Assembly: GCA_905250115.1 (NCBI GenBank)
Contig: CAJNOI010000091.1
Location: 62,001 to 126,000 of the forward strand
DNA: 64,000 nt
Reading direction: 5' to 3'
From: Adineta steineri
Taxonomy: Eukaryota > Rotifera > Eurotatoria > Adinetida > Adinetidae
Part shown: in pieces, positions 47,099 through 61,280 of the stretch
How the letters are laid out: the number at the start of each line of letters is the position of its first letter
How positions within the stretch are numbered: the stretch's first letter is position 1
The notes under the pieces: model-generated
Seen by the model: only the letters and a program-made list of their open reading frames with translations
Databases searched by the model: none
Told to the model about the DNA's origin: nothing
Position numbers and translations under genes: made by a program

Positions 47099-48634
47099 TT
47101 ATTGTTGAAAACGAGTAAATAATTGTTCAACACGATTTTTAAAACGTTGTAAGATATTGAAATTAATTCGATTATCATCGAAATCAGAATCTGAACGGGC
47201 TGTTGTTGCTGAAGACGATGTTAAACGACTCCATCGTCTTGGATGATGAAAACTAAATTCTATTCCAGCTATAGAATCTTGTCTTTGATCAAGTGACCAT
47301 TTACCACTAAGGACAAGTTCAAATGTATCATTATTATTTCCAAAATCCGGTAGAAATGTTTCACGATCACTATGATTTGTAAAATTCTGTGGCATTGGAA
47401 TATAAAAATATTTCATACAGAAACAACATAATAAATGTGTTAATTCACGACGAAATCGTTTACCAAAAAATATATATAAATAACATTGTGATGCTGAATT
47501 AAATATCATTAAAAATTTACCGAATTCATCTAGATGTTGAAATGCACGATAATGATATGAGATACTAACATATTTATCGGGATTATAGGCAAAAAAAGCA
47601 GCAAATGGTATGGACGGCATTATGCAAATAAGATAAATCGAAATAACAATAACAAGCATATGTGTAACATCATTTCGTTTTTGTTCATAAGGATTGATTT
47701 GTCGATGACGTCGTTTTGTATGCGCAAGTGTTTGAATAAGATGTAAGTTTAATTTAAATACAACAAGAAATGGTATTATACGTACAAGAAAACAATTAAC
47801 AAATAATGTTATTGTTAAACGATATGCTAATGATTTACCGAGATCACTTAAACCAGATACCCAAAATGTAAGTGAATTCGATTCACTTTTATTAAAATAA
47901 CTTATTGAATGATTTACTTTATCAAAGGGATTTCCATTTGACATAGCATGACATGAATTTGCTAACATTTGTGGTATTAAATAAGCTGATGCCAAAAAAA
48001 GACATAGAATTAATACAAAAAATGCATTACGACGTGTACACATTTTTTCACCGGTAAATGGATAACAAATCATTATATATCGATCAATAGTAAAACCAAG
48101 TGTTATCCTAAATAACAGAATTTTCAAATTTATTTTTCATTTGTACAAGAATAAAAATATATTTACCAAGTTGATAGAGCAAAAGTGCTTGAAGCTAAAC
48201 CTTTTGCTGATGCAACAAATATACAATTAAAACGACTTGGAGCAAATAAGACTTCTAATTCAAATACAATTACTGATGATAATGTTATACTATTTGATAA
48301 ACATAATGCTGTTAAATAAGCATAGGTTGATAATGTACGCATACGCCGTCGAAGTAATGTACAAACAGCTAATAGATTACCTAAATTTTTATATACAAAA
48401 TAAATTTAATTTTTTCAAAACAAAATAATTCAATTTACCAATAATTCCAATTAAACAAACTGATATTGTTAACCATCGAAAAGATGATCGAGTTAACCAT
48501 GTAGCTAATCCACCATCATATAAAATATCATTCCATGATAAATCAAATGTTTGATCTTCCATATGATGAGGAATATCCGTTGATAATAATTTAGATTTTG
48601 TGGTATTTAGAAGATCCTGATTATTGATTGACAT
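47099..48634 (-). CDS. Class A GPCR, FMRFamide-receptor-like
   Basis: Three exons, 48634-48439, 48380-48167 and 48107-47099, join in frame to 472 aa. Seven hydrophobic segments: TM1 around WLTISVCLIGIIGNLLAV, TM2 YAYLTALCLSNSITL, TM3 with FTIDRYIMICYP (DRY motif), a long second extracellular loop with Asn sites, TM5, TM6 (ISIYLICIMPSIPFAAFF) and TM7 ending NSASQCYLYIFFGKRFRREL. The DRYxxIxxP and the N-S-A-S-Q form of NPxxY are typical of protostome FMRFamide/neuropeptide receptors. A long cytoplasmic tail of about 100 residues with Ser/Thr clusters offers kinase/arrestin sites. Ligand not deducible. Confidence 0.88.
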
Positions 48635-51600
48635 GATACTTATGAATAACTATAATCTAATTTTTTGTTCGAATCAAAATAAATGACACTTGATAAATAT
48701 TAGTTCGTATTGTTTTTTACACTAAGAATGGCCAGCTGTTACCAAAGGAGACATACCATTATTAAGCAAAAAATACTCGGTAACAGGTTGCTTAAGCTTG
48801 ATCAAATTTCTAAAATAGATTAATATGAATATAGATCTATAATCATCATCATTTTACGAAAAGAATAAAGAAAGACGCATTTTTGAATATCTTTTTCTCA
48901 TATTATTATATCCCGATGAGCAAAAGGAAATTAAAATCTATGTCGAAGGCAGATATACTCAGTCTTTTTTTTTCTTCCTTTTTTTATTTTTTTACAATAT
49001 AACATTAGATTAATCAAGACGAATGAGAGTAATAGAACACTGTTGACAACAAAATTCTCATACCATAGAATCAGTTTTTTTTTGTATACTGAAAGCTTTT
49101 CTTGTCAACTTTTATTATTGCCTTTCATCTAGTGTTATTACTAGCGCATCAATTCCTTTTTCTTTGTCTATGATCTTTATATAATAATACTCACTAAATA
49201 GAAGTGATCTATTTTTATTTCGAAGATTTAATCTTAAGAATTTATAAATAGAAATCGATTAAAAAGATAAAAAAAAGGTAGAAAGATTACTTTAATGTTT
49301 TATTTTTTGCTTCATTACAGGTTTTCTTTCATTAGAATTTCTTACCATTATCTTTAGTTGCAAAAGATGTTACTAAAACAAAAATTGTCTCTCTTATGTT
49401 TTGAGTTTTCTTTCTCTTGCACTGTGTGTTTCTCAGTTTTTTTCAGGGAAAATGACAACGCACATTGAGAAGAACAGGAGTTCTCATTTACTCAACTATT
49501 TTTAGATTGTAAGTTCATCTAATAACTACATATAATAGACATTTTGATCTATTCTACTCGCTAATTATAACTATAAGAATTAAATTTTTCTCTATTCTTA
49601 TTCATTACTTGTTTACTCGGTTGATTACTTTTCAAAAGAAGAGTTTTCAACAATAAAAATATACATCTTAAAATAGAAAAAGAAGAAAAATAAAAATTTT
49701 AAAAATCGCTCTTACATCTATATTCAAGTTTTTCTCTTATATAATTTACTATGTTATTCTGACTTACATTTAAAATATTCTCATGAATAATTATCTTACG
49801 AGCCCACACATATAGATATAGATATGGATTTATATATATAGATATATATGAGAAAAATAAAAACACGCATAATTCCACTTGCTTCGCATTCCAGTTTGGC
49901 GTGACTGATGAAAATGCATACTTATTCAAAAAGCTCTGTTATTGTCGATGCTGATGAGAAGTTATTTTTAGAGATTCGTATCCAAGGAAATAATTAGAAT
50001 TTAGAAATAAGATCTTCTTAATGAGACGCATAAGCATACGCGGTATATAAGATAAATGACACAAGAGAGTTGCCTGTTCGCCTGTTTTTACCTGTAGAAA
50101 ACGCTTCTTTCCTCTCTCTCTCTCTCTCTGTGTCTCTCCTGCTCTCGTTCTATAATATGTCTTCTCTTTTTTCTTAACGTTTCTTCCGGTCGCCTATCGT
50201 CAGCGACGAACTTAAAGCTATTTTTAGCTTACCCTTATTTTTTTCCCTTCTATAACTATTTCTAAAAAATGTATCTTCTATTTTTCAAAAAAAAAATAAT
50301 ATAAGAAAAAAAAAGGTCATCAAGCAAATATCCTCATAAAAAGAAAAGAAACGAAATAATGATTGTTAGAAAAAGAAAAATACTTGTAATCAAGTACTTT
50401 TCTCTCTATTACCAACTAGAATAACAAGCAAGCAGTGAGATGACATAGTAAACAACATGATCTATTTCATGATCAATTAGTTCAAAGATGCAAACCAGTC
50501 ATACATATATATGAGTATCTATTTATAAAAAATTAATAGATCCGTATTGAAGTAGAAAAAATAACATAGTATAAAAATAGAATGTTGGTATTAGCTACAA
50601 GCTTTTATACAAAACATGAAGATCTTTTGAATATAAATGCTATAATCATTCATTTTCTTTTATAATATAAATATATTTTTGGCGCACATATGTATCCATT
50701 AAGTAGAAAAAACATCACGATCAGGAAGCAACAGAAGTTGTGATGCTAATTTTATAGGCACCTGCGACCATATGCTGAAGTCTATGTCATATTTTTAAAG
50801 TTATTTTTGTTATTATTAGAATAATAGAATTTATTTATTTAGTATAGTCTCGTTTTTTGCCATTAGTTATATTAAAACTATGATTATTAATTTTGTTGCT
50901 TTGCGATATAAATGTATATCCCCTAGTCACTCATTCTAGTATGAAAATATGTTAATGAGACGAAAAATTGTAAGAGAATAATATCGATTTAGCATAAAAT
51001 GCTGTTGATATGATTGCCCATTTATTAATTATTGAAAATATGCGAAGAGAAAAAAAAACATATCGATTCGCATCGATAATTAGAACATATTTCTATTGTA
51101 AAAGCATGTTTTTCTATATATTTACTGAGAAACGTGCATGTCATTCATAAAATAACTGGAGGGTTATTTTTATAAAAACTGCTTGATGTAAAAATAGATG
51201 CATATGCATGAGAAAATAGCATGAAATCTTATTTAACTATCAAAGTTGAATGGATATACACCCGTTAGATATACAAAATCTTTTGTTATTTCGAATAGAA
51301 ATATCAACTTCTTTTTTTTCTATATTCTTATTAGCTTTTTGTTAAGTATTTATAGTGTTTTGACTGGTTGTGAAAGATATTTAATTATGAAAACATCCTG
51401 ATTATAGATCAGACTATTCAACGAGAAAAATGAATGCTCTCATATACCTTCTATTCATACCTATACTTAGGATATTTTTAGCATCTATTTTATCCCTTGA
51501 GAAACACAAATATTTGCTTACAATTAAATCTAAACGAATCTTCGTTCTTTATCATACAAATAAATACCAAAACGTTTTTTTTCTTGTTATCGATATTAAA

Positions 51601-54247
51601 TACTATTCTATAAAAAGACTAATAGTTGATAAAGAAAAACATTGCATGCTTCATATATATATAAGATTGATAAGCTAAATTACTAAATCAGACAAAAAAA
51701 AATAGTTCTATTCAAATTCAATTGATTGATTAATAAAATTAGTTTTCATTAGTGTATATTCAAAATTGTTTTGATGTTCTTAAATGTCATACAGAAAAAC
51801 GTATACCTACGGTTGACCTTCGCGTAATTATTCATATTTTATGATAAAAATGAGTACAAAAAAAAGGTTAAATTCATCAGCATACTAAATTACCTTACGA
51901 ACTGAAATAACGTCAACAAAAATTAATAGATAATTTTCTTAGACAGTTAGATGTCGATAAGAATGTCTTCTTCTTCTTTTTTTTCCAAAGAATAAATTCT
52001 ATATAAAGATTATTAATACTTCTAACAACGGAACTAACCACTTTCAAATCATCTATAAAGTATCATCAGCAACGTTTTCTCTTTTTGTTATGAAATGTCT
52101 GCAAAATATTTCACAATGTCTTTGATCATAATTTATAATATTTTTCCTAATTTTAATATCCGTTGGAAAGAAAAAAACATCAAATCTTGAGAGAAAATAC
52201 TAATGATATTACGTAAGAAAAAGATTTCATGAGAAAATAGATTTTCTATAGACAAATTATTGCATTACAATAATTTATATTATCGAATATGTCAAGAAAA
52301 ATATGTTAAATTAATGCATTTTATTATTTGAGATCTTGTCATTATTTCCGGCTAGCATGTAAATATAGAAATAGTTTTATTAAGATGCATTGATAATGAA
52401 TGTTTTCTGCATCTTGCGTTTTTTATATTTAAAAATAGATATATCAAGTATATTTCTTTGTCATAGTTTCAAATAATTAAGACATAAGATATCTCATCTA
52501 TATGTTCAGTCTAGCGCAATAAATTTCAATGGATGAACAGCGGATATTGCTATATTTTAATAACATTTTTTATTACAAAATTCATATATGAACTATAAAA
52601 AGAATATTTATTTGAAAATGTATTCAATAATAATCGAGGAAAAATTTGACAGCTTAAGTTATATGACATTCTATATGTCACTAATGGATTTCTGAATAAT
52701 ACATATAATGTTGCATCATCTTATAAAAGTTTCAAATCCTGACTTTTATTTCATTATGAAAATCCTCTTTCTTGTCCTTGACTATTTTAATAATATGTAA
52801 TATAAATAATTAAATATCATTCCCACATTCACAAGTGCTATACACAATAGAACAATGAACTTGTTCATACTTCATAAATAACTACAAATATAAGGCACGT
52901 ATATATATTAGAAATAGAAAAAAATATAATATCATCCGGTCAAGTTGTCCGACAAATTGCAGCTTGTAACTATGTGCTTTTTTTTCCTTGAGCATCATCA
53001 GTCGACTCAGTACAGTCCAGAGTTTTTCGCGAATACTTAGATATCCGTAAACTCCAGATTTGGAGCACATTGAACTTGATCATGTAGAACATGAAGTTTA
53101 TCTCTGACTTTTTACAAGTATGCGATTATGATATTTAATTACAAGGAACAAAAATGTCATTATACTCATTTTAATAGACATGACATATCATGCTATTGTT
53201 CAGCGAAGTTATAATAATTTATTAATAGATAAAAAAGAATGTGACTTTTGAAAAGAAACAGAGTTTATTTTTATAATCATACTTTTTTTACGTCGTTCAT
53301 ATATATATATATGGATGAATATGATTACTACAGCTGTTATAAAAAGAAAACCTTCGTTTAAAAATAAATAAAATTAATGACTTTTTCTTTTTTACATTTA
53401 GAAAATAGAATTTCCTGTCTAAATAAACGTTTTTTTTTGTTTAATTATGACAAATTAAAGAATACTTTAGAAAATTAAAAATAGCACGTACTGTCATATA
53501 CAGAGTTATATATATATACATACAATAAGATGATAAAAGGTTAAAAAAATCTGTAGAAAAGTTAATGCAAACATGTCACAAGCCTTAATTCTCTCAATAG
53601 AGTGATTAGATGTGACATATTCAAGCGATAAAAGAGTAGGAAATTAAAGATAAATCTATTATTGTCAAATCGAACTTTGAGATCCTATTTTATAACTGAA
53701 TTTAGGGACAAATATCTTTTCAGTCCATATATTTTATTTTTTTCTAGGTAAATATCCTTGAAACTAATAGTTAGATATACAATGAATACTTATAATAATT
53801 AGTTATACAAAATTTTTTTTGTAAGAAAATAAGTGCAGTCTAATTATAGTTTTGTATTATTTTTTAATATCTAAATTATTCTATTTACACCGACTTATTT
53901 TCTTTTCATAAGTAACATCATGATTTAAAGTGCACGTGGATCATATTACCTATTTCCATTGAGATGAACATACAGAGTCTTAATTTTCAACTATATATAT
54001 ACATCTTAATTACTTATTTGTATTGCGTTGATTAAATTCTTTTCATAATCAAATGTCATATGAGATCAATTAATCTAGTCTTTATTTGAAATCTATTAGA
54101 TTTACATAGTTATAAAACCAATGTCAATGAGTATATACAAACAAGAAAATACTGAACAATACAATTATAATTCTAAATTTCAGTTTAATCATAGATGTTT
54201 ATTTATATCCAAAGGCACATTGTATGATACTTTTTTTTCTATAATTT
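48635..54247. other. Large interval without recognisable genes
   Basis: About 5.6 kb of strongly AT-rich DNA in a window where genes are usually 0.1-1 kb apart. All frames are broken; the largest ORF (51430-51678) has random-like composition. It contains a (CT)n tract at about 50107-50130 and a fold-back-family fragment near 52.94-53.07 kb. Could hold distal regulatory DNA or noncoding RNA genes, but none was identified. Confidence 0.5.
52935..53075. mobile_element. Short copy of the fold-back repeat family
   Basis: TGTGCTTTTTTTTCCTTGAGCATCATCAGTCGACTCA-like sequence (about 52974-53010) matches the left part of the 4691-5424 element. GAGTTTTTCGCGAATACTTA and ATATCCGTAAACTCCA (53020-53056) match its right end at 5376-5410. 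The central arms are missing, so this is an internally deleted copy of the same family. Confidence 0.7.
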
Positions 54248-56742
54248 TTAAACATATGATGGCATAGTTGTTGGTAAAAGGGCTAAAGAATTTTTAATAT
54301 ATGGATATGTACCATTATTGCAAAATGCTCCATTAAAATCATCCATATCAACTAAAAATGAAATAATAAATAATGAATATTAATCTAAAGACAACATACG
54401 AGACCAAACAAACATGCCACCTAAATTATTAGCAACTACGTAAGCAGCACGTTTTCGAATATTATCAATTGTTTCATAGGATATCCATTCACGATCTTTA
54501 AACATATATTCAGATTCTGAACCATCGGATACAACACGTTTTTGCCATTTTATATCTGTTTGTAGTAGACAAACCTTATATATATCAGATAAAATATAAA
54601 TATTATTATAAAAAATGATGTATTTATTTTACTTCAAAATAAGAAAGAAAACCAGCACTACGTGTAAATGGACCTGCAGTACCATTTCCAATTGTTGGTG
54701 ATCGAAGTTTATTTTTATCAGATTGTGCTAATAAAAAACTTCGAGCAAATAATGGAACACCAAGAACAAGTTTATGTGCTGGTGCACCATTTTTTAACCA
54801 TATTGTAATACCAAAATCCTATAAAAAAACATCTCTTTTTAAAATACAAATAAAAAATTTAATTTCAGACTTGATTAAGTATTCCATCTCGATCAAGTTC
54901 ATCATAACGTCGATATAATGGCGCATGAATTCCTGTATAATTTTGCCATGCACCATGAAAATCACTAGGAAAATAAAATTAAGAATTTCGCATTTATTTA
55001 ATTATCTGAATAAACTTACTAAGTCATTATATTGATAAAATCTAATATTCTAAAATAAACGCTAATCTATTATAAATAAATATCAATCTATAAAAAAATT
55101 TACTTTGAAATTTTTTCTATTTCATAACCATGTTCAATAATATCTTGATTAGCAGCAACTGCTGCAGCTAATATTAATCGTGGTTGACCTGTAACTATAG
55201 CTTGAGCTGTTGCTGCATCTTTGAATTCCTATTAAATACATATATTCTTTTTGATTTAAAAACAAAAAAATTCTACTTGAAGAAACATGGTAAAATAATA
55301 TTTATCATCTATTTGACCACCACGAATACCTGGATATTCCCAATCAATTTCTAAACCATCAAAATTATGTTTTCGAAGAAAACTAGAATAAATAAAACGA
55401 AGTATAATCCTGAAAATCATTAATAATTATTTACTTAATAGTTTCAAAAATAAAATTTCGTCGTTTTTCATTATTATGTACCATTGTTGAAAATGCATAT
55501 GATTTCATATTCCATCCACCTACAGCAAGTAATGTTTTTAATTTTGAATTACGTACTTTAAGTGCATTGACACGTCGATAAAGATCTATTTTTAAATAAC
55601 AAAAAGAACAAGTTAATCTTTAATTCTCTATATAAAAAAACCTTCATCATTTTCTTCAACTTTGTTTATTGATAATGTTCGATTATTAATATAAGCAAAT
55701 GCATATATAATATGTGTACAAAGAAATGGATCAATATGTTCGGGTTCGAATTTAGCTGGACCAAGTCTATATTGAGACCAATTGGTAAAATAACAAATTT
55801 TCTTGTATTTAAGTTCGTCTAAAATAAAATCACAAATATTTTAAATATGTCTGAGAAGATGATTATAGTAGAAAACTTTGGAATTATATGATTATATTCA
55901 ACTAGAAAAAAAATACTTGATTTAATATCAAGATTATAAGAGTGCAGTCTGCCAGATCTAAGTATAGTAATTTCAGACTCAATAGTCTCTAATCTCGGAT
56001 GAGATCATGATTTCTTTCTTTGTAAGAAATGTACATACCTTCATTAATAGCAGTACGATGACGATGTACAATGGAGAAATGCCCTAATTTTGAATTAACC
56101 GATGATTTTTCTTGAACAATTGGTTTATCATCTATTTTCATTAATGGAGAACCATTTGACCATATAACGCCTGATGAGTGTTCTGTTATATCACGTTTAG
56201 CTCGCTAGAAAATAAAAAAACTTTTTTAATATTTATTTATTCGGTTATTACTTTTCGTAAAAGTTTCTTCATTGAAAATGGTTCCATTAATTTTTCAATA
56301 GTTGGTGGTAATGAAACAAGTCTTTTATGTTGTTGTCGTTCTAAATCTTGATCATCATTTGGCATAGGTGTAGCTAAAATAAAACTAGCTACACGATGAA
56401 ATTGTGCTATTTCTGTTGATGGTAATAAAGCCAATTGTTCAAATGCATCATTTATAGGAATTTTAACTAAACATTGTTGTGATGTTTCATCGAATGTTGA
56501 TCGATTCGGACATCGATATAATGACCAACTACTAAGACCAATATAATTTAATACACATGGATAATATTGTGATGGATCATTTTGATATGCACATAAACGT
56601 GGTAATTCTGTTATAGAATCTAAAGATAAAATCGTATTTTAAAGAGAAGATTTTTTTCTTGAAATATCCTACTTGAAATTTGTTGTGCAGTTAAATAATT
56701 ATTTAATAAATAGCAAAAATAAAATGAAAAAACGAAATTCAT
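54248..56742 (-). CDS. GH18 chitinase with N-terminal chitin-binding domain
   Basis: A multi-exon gene starting at the Met of [15 protein letters not shown] (signal peptide). The second exon (about 56620-56250) carries a peritrophin/CBM14-like module ([26 protein letters not shown]). The GH18 barrel follows: [45 protein letters not shown], the catalytic motif [10 protein letters not shown] (about 55329-55363), [19 protein letters not shown] and [18 protein letters not shown]. It ends PSYV. Motif DxxDxDxE has Glu for the second Asp but keeps the last Asp and the acid Glu, so activity is plausible. Secreted; roles could include digestion, defence or trophi/eggshell remodelling. Head-to-head with a second GH18 gene. 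Confidence 0.9.
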
Positions 56743-57521
56743 TTTTTATATAATCATACTGAAATAGAACAGTACAGATATTCTTATGATCAAATAAATC
56801 GAAATGTTATATCTTCTTTGTCTCTCTCTCTCTCCGCTCGCTCTCTTCCATCCACTTCGCCTCTCCCTCTTTTAAAATGCATTCAGATTACATCATTGAA
56901 TATGTTGGCAAATCTTATTTGAAGATGATGACAAGGATCAATAGAATATTTAAGAAGATGTATACTTTTATTTGTTTCGCAATATATATATATAACATTC
57001 TTCACTTATCAACGTTGTTGGATATTTACAACTATGATATATATAAATGTATACAAGGGCATTGTCAGTATTTAAATAGAATGATCCTTTCTTTACTTTC
57101 TCATATTTCTTATTATTTCGATTAAGATCAAGTTCATTTCTTGTATAGAAAAGAAACATTCAGTGAACATTTGTTTTATGTTGTATGTAGATGGCATATG
57201 TTTATTTAATTGCTAAAGTTTTATTGAACTTGTTCACACGTATTGTGTATATGTATATATATATATTTGTGTAAGCACATGACATTTGATGTTTAGTTGT
57301 ATATACTGTGTATATATATACATAAGATAAGCTGTTGACATGTGGATCTTATACTATTGCACGGAGGATGAAACTGTTTGATTAGTGAGCATTTCTTTTT
57401 ACTCTTCTTATTCTACTCACTATTTGGTCATTTTATATTGTATCTATCAGTCATTGTTGTCTTCGTATGCTTTTATTTTGCTGGTCAACTTGAACAAAAA
57501 AAAACGAAAGAAAATTTAAAT
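56743..57521. promoter_or_regulatory. Shared upstream region of two divergent chitinase genes
   Basis: 779 bp between the two start codons, the only space for both promoters. Contains a CT-rich tract (56818-56875: TCTCTCTCTCTCTCCGCTCG) and several TATATA runs (56983-56993, 57251-57262, 57313-57321). The upstream open frame from 57378 continues into the plus-strand gene, so its start could be earlier than 57522. Confidence 0.45.
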
Positions 57522-60238
57522 ATGGGTCAATATTATCCAGTACTATCGTTGATGTATTACCTCATATTCGTCCTACTCATCATTATTATTGGTGAACGAC
57601 ATAATGTGAATGCAAATCGAATAAGTATGTCTGAGAGTGTGTGATAAGAATCAATGATTAGATCATTCTTTTGTTATGTTTTTTTTGTCATACATACAGA
57701 TTATTTAAATTTTGAAAAATCCTTTTTTTTAGCACCGATTAATGAAGAATCATCAAAGATGCTTCGCGTATGTTATATTACAAATTGGTCTCGATATCGA
57801 TCTGGTGAAGCGAAATTTGAAATTGAATTTATTGATCCATTTATGTGCTCTCATATAATTTATGCTTATGCAATTATTGATGATCATAAACCAGAAATAG
57901 TACCCGTACAAAAAGATGATCTTGGTATAAAAAAAATTTTTATAGAAAAAATTTGAATCTTTATTCTGTTTGTAGAACATTATCGTGAACTTGCTCTATT
58001 AAAAAAATCAAATCCAAATTTAAAAATATTGATCCGATTAGGAGGTAAAATTTCTCTATATACGCGGTTTTTACGACATCCAAATATGGCTGCACAGATA
58101 GTTCGAAGTCTTATATGGTAATTATCATTCATTTGAAAATTTTCATTAGATTAGTATTGTTGTTTTGAAATCTCGAAGGTTTATGGCGACACACAGTTTT
58201 GATGGAGTTGATATTGCACTTGAATTTGCTGATGCAGATGTTCCAGAAGATAAAGCAGCATTAACAACATTACTTGAAGTTTGTTAAAAATTATTATGAA
58301 GAAGAAAAAAAATATGCGTGACTTTTTTTAGGAATTAGGAAAACAAAGACGATTAATGCATCGAACAATTATTACATTAACAGCTGCACCATTCGTAGAA
58401 AATCTTTTGAAAGTATATGACATTCGAAAAATTGAAAGGTAATATTTGAACACAAAAGAGAGAGAAATTTTATAAAATTAACACATTAGTTTTATTTTCT
58501 TAGTCTTGTTAATTATATTAATTTAATGACTTTTGATTTTTATGGTAAATATATATCTATCTCAAGAATTGAATAAAATTATTTAATTTATTATATAAAT
58601 TAGGTCCATGGGATGAGAAAACAGGTATATTTGCACCATTATTTCATCAACCTTATCAATTAGAAACTGAATCACTTCGAAATGTTGTAAGTAAAATAAA
58701 TAATAAATAGAATTTTTGTTAGATGAATTTTTTAATAGGATGGTCTTGTTAAATTATGGCTTAGTCTTGGTATACCACGAGAAAAACTTATTATTGGTAT
58801 ACCAGCTTATGGTCGGTCATTTTCATTATCAACTGAACAAAAAGGTCTTCATGCACCAAGTTAGTTTCATTTTTTTGTTTTAGGTTAATTTTATAATTCG
58901 ATATATTTTAGCTAATGGACCTGGTCATCCTGGTCGGTATACAAAAACGAAAGGTTTTCTTTCCTACTATGAGGTTATTACTTTTATCATTCTCTTAATA
59001 GAAGTTTTTATCTGTTGTAATTAGGTATGTGAAAAAGGACAATCTCAGAATTGGCAAAGAGTATGGTTAGATTCTGAAAAAGGATGGTATATGACTAGTG
59101 ATGATCAATGGATTAGTTATGAAGATGTTGATTCAGCAGCACTTAAAGTAATTTATTGTATAGTAATCATCAATTTCATAATAAATAAATTTTTCATAGG
59201 CGCAATATGCAAAAGCAGAGCAACTTGGTGGTATATTTATATGGAGTATTGATAATGATGGTAAATCGTATAGACTTCAATTTAAAATCTTAATATTTTT
59301 ATTATATTTCAGAATTTTCTGGTTTCTTTTGTAATACGGAACCATTTCCAATTACTCGACAAGTTTTCTCAACTCTTAATCTTCCATTACCTGAAACAAG
59401 TTCACGAACAATTGCTATTCATCAACGAATTCCATCTATTATTGGATCTCCTACGAATACTCCGACTGTTCGTTTTGTTAATGTACAAGCTCAAACAACA
59501 CCTCCACCAGCAATAATTCCAAATAATTTACAACAATTATTAAATGCTCTTAGTATTCTATCAGGTACAACACGTTATACACCTATATTAGAATCATCAT
59601 CATCATCATCATCAGCCGCACCACCACCACCACCAGTAGCTCATCAAACATATAATGCTGAACAAATATGTTCTCGTCATCAAGCTGGTCGTAATGGAAT
59701 TTATGGTGATCGGCGAAATTGTTCAATATTTTATTTTTGTGAAGGTGATGATTTAAATGCATTACGTTATCATATATTTTTCTGTCCACCTGGACTTGAA
59801 TTTTCTATGGAAGCATGTACATGTGATTGGCCAACAGGTCGTTCATGTCACACAACAAGTGATACATTTTGTGTATCACATGCATCACCAGCAACAACTA
59901 CAACAACAACAACACCAATACCGCCAACATATCCTTCAAATATTCCTCAATCAGCAATGATTGCATTAAATGGTTTAGGTCAATTATTAGGTACATCGGG
60001 TAGTTCATCACCCATATTTGATTGTAATGGTCGACGTTCTGGTCTCTATCGAGATATGTATGATTGTACGAAATTTTATTTTTGTACAACAAATAATCAA
60101 CCATCGGATGGTACATTACTTCGTTATGATTTCATTTGTCCAACAAATTATGCATTTAGTATGACAACTTGTCGATGTGAACTCGGACAAAGTCATACAT
60201 GTCATACATTAACAAAAACAGACTGTCTTCTTTTATAA
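57522..60238 (+). CDS. GH18 chitinase-like protein with altered active site and two C-terminal chitin-binding domains
   Basis: About eleven exons (first 57522-57624, second 57733-57924, last from about 59312). Signal peptide within MGQYYPVLSLMYYLIFVLLI. GH18 barrel: RVCYITNWSRYRSGEAKF, IDPFMCSHIIYAYAII, KILIRLGG, the active-site strand FDGVDIALEFAD (58198-58233), LMTFDFYGPW, IIGIPAYGRSFSL and LGGIFIWSIDND. DGVDIALE differs from DxxDxDxE: the third Asp is Ala and the usual Trp is Leu, although Glu remains. This should cripple hydrolysis, as in chitinase-like lectins. A Ser/Pro/Thr-rich linker leads to two CBM14 modules (six-Cys patterns CSRHQAG...CDW and FDCNGRR...CRCE), separated by a Thr-rich spacer. 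Likely secreted and chitin-binding. Confidence 0.9.
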
Positions 60239-61280
60239 AAATATAACGATTGATTTAAAAAACTAAACATTCATATTTGTTATTATTTCTATTGATATTA
60301 ATTATTACAATAAAATTATATGCTAAATTGTTCATATCGAATATTCGAGATTATATTTATTCAAATAATCTATCGATCTAATTAGGTGAAGAGTTTCATG
60401 TGTAATTAGTCTGAATTGATAATAATCAAATTTTAAAAATAAATATGATTAAGCATTATTCATCTATTCTTTATGTAGATGATTATCATATGATGAAAAA
60501 AAAACGCGAAAGAATATATGTTCATCAGTTAACTGATGAGACTCTTTTTCATCTGAATATAAAGCTTTCAATTCTGTCTACAATCACATTTTGATAATAT
60601 GAAGTTAATGCAAATAGATGAATATTTCATATCAAATATTTTCATTTTTATTGTCTGCTCATTTATCATCATTAATCCACAATGACTTTGACCAAGTGCT
60701 TTAGTTAAAAATGACAATGTCAATAGTTAATGTGCATATCTATAGAGAAGACACTGAACAGAAACATGCGCGCATACTCATTTTCGTTATTTTTTTCGTC
60801 TTCTCTATTATCTTTCTCGAGTATAGGAGAGAGAAAGAGAAAAAGATAGAGTTAGATATGAAAAAAATATGTATATATAAATATACATTGCTGTACATCA
60901 CTTATCTATATGTATGAATTTCTTCATTCATTTCTTTTGTCTATTGTTGTCGTTTTGTTGCCACGGTTTCGGTTCGTTGAACATTCGGACACGAGATGAG
61001 TATGACCTTTAAAAGTGTCTGTATATATATCTATATATTCTGTTCACTTGTTGAGCTTTAACCGTGTCCATATCTTCATTTATATATACGAGAGTAGAAA
61101 GAAAGAAAGAGAGAGGGAGAAAAAAAACTAGCGTCGGTTTTTACAATGTGATGTGATCAAAATTGACCATAAAGCATTGAATATTAAACTTCAAAACAAA
61201 AAATATCGGTAATAATTATATTTTTTTTGGTCAGACAATTGGAGCACGAAGAAAAAAATTCTATTTAGATAATATTAAAT
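60239..61280. other. Intergenic region
   Basis: AT-rich, with GA-rich stretches (60825-60850, 61096-61125) before the next gene. No gene seen. Confidence 0.45.
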
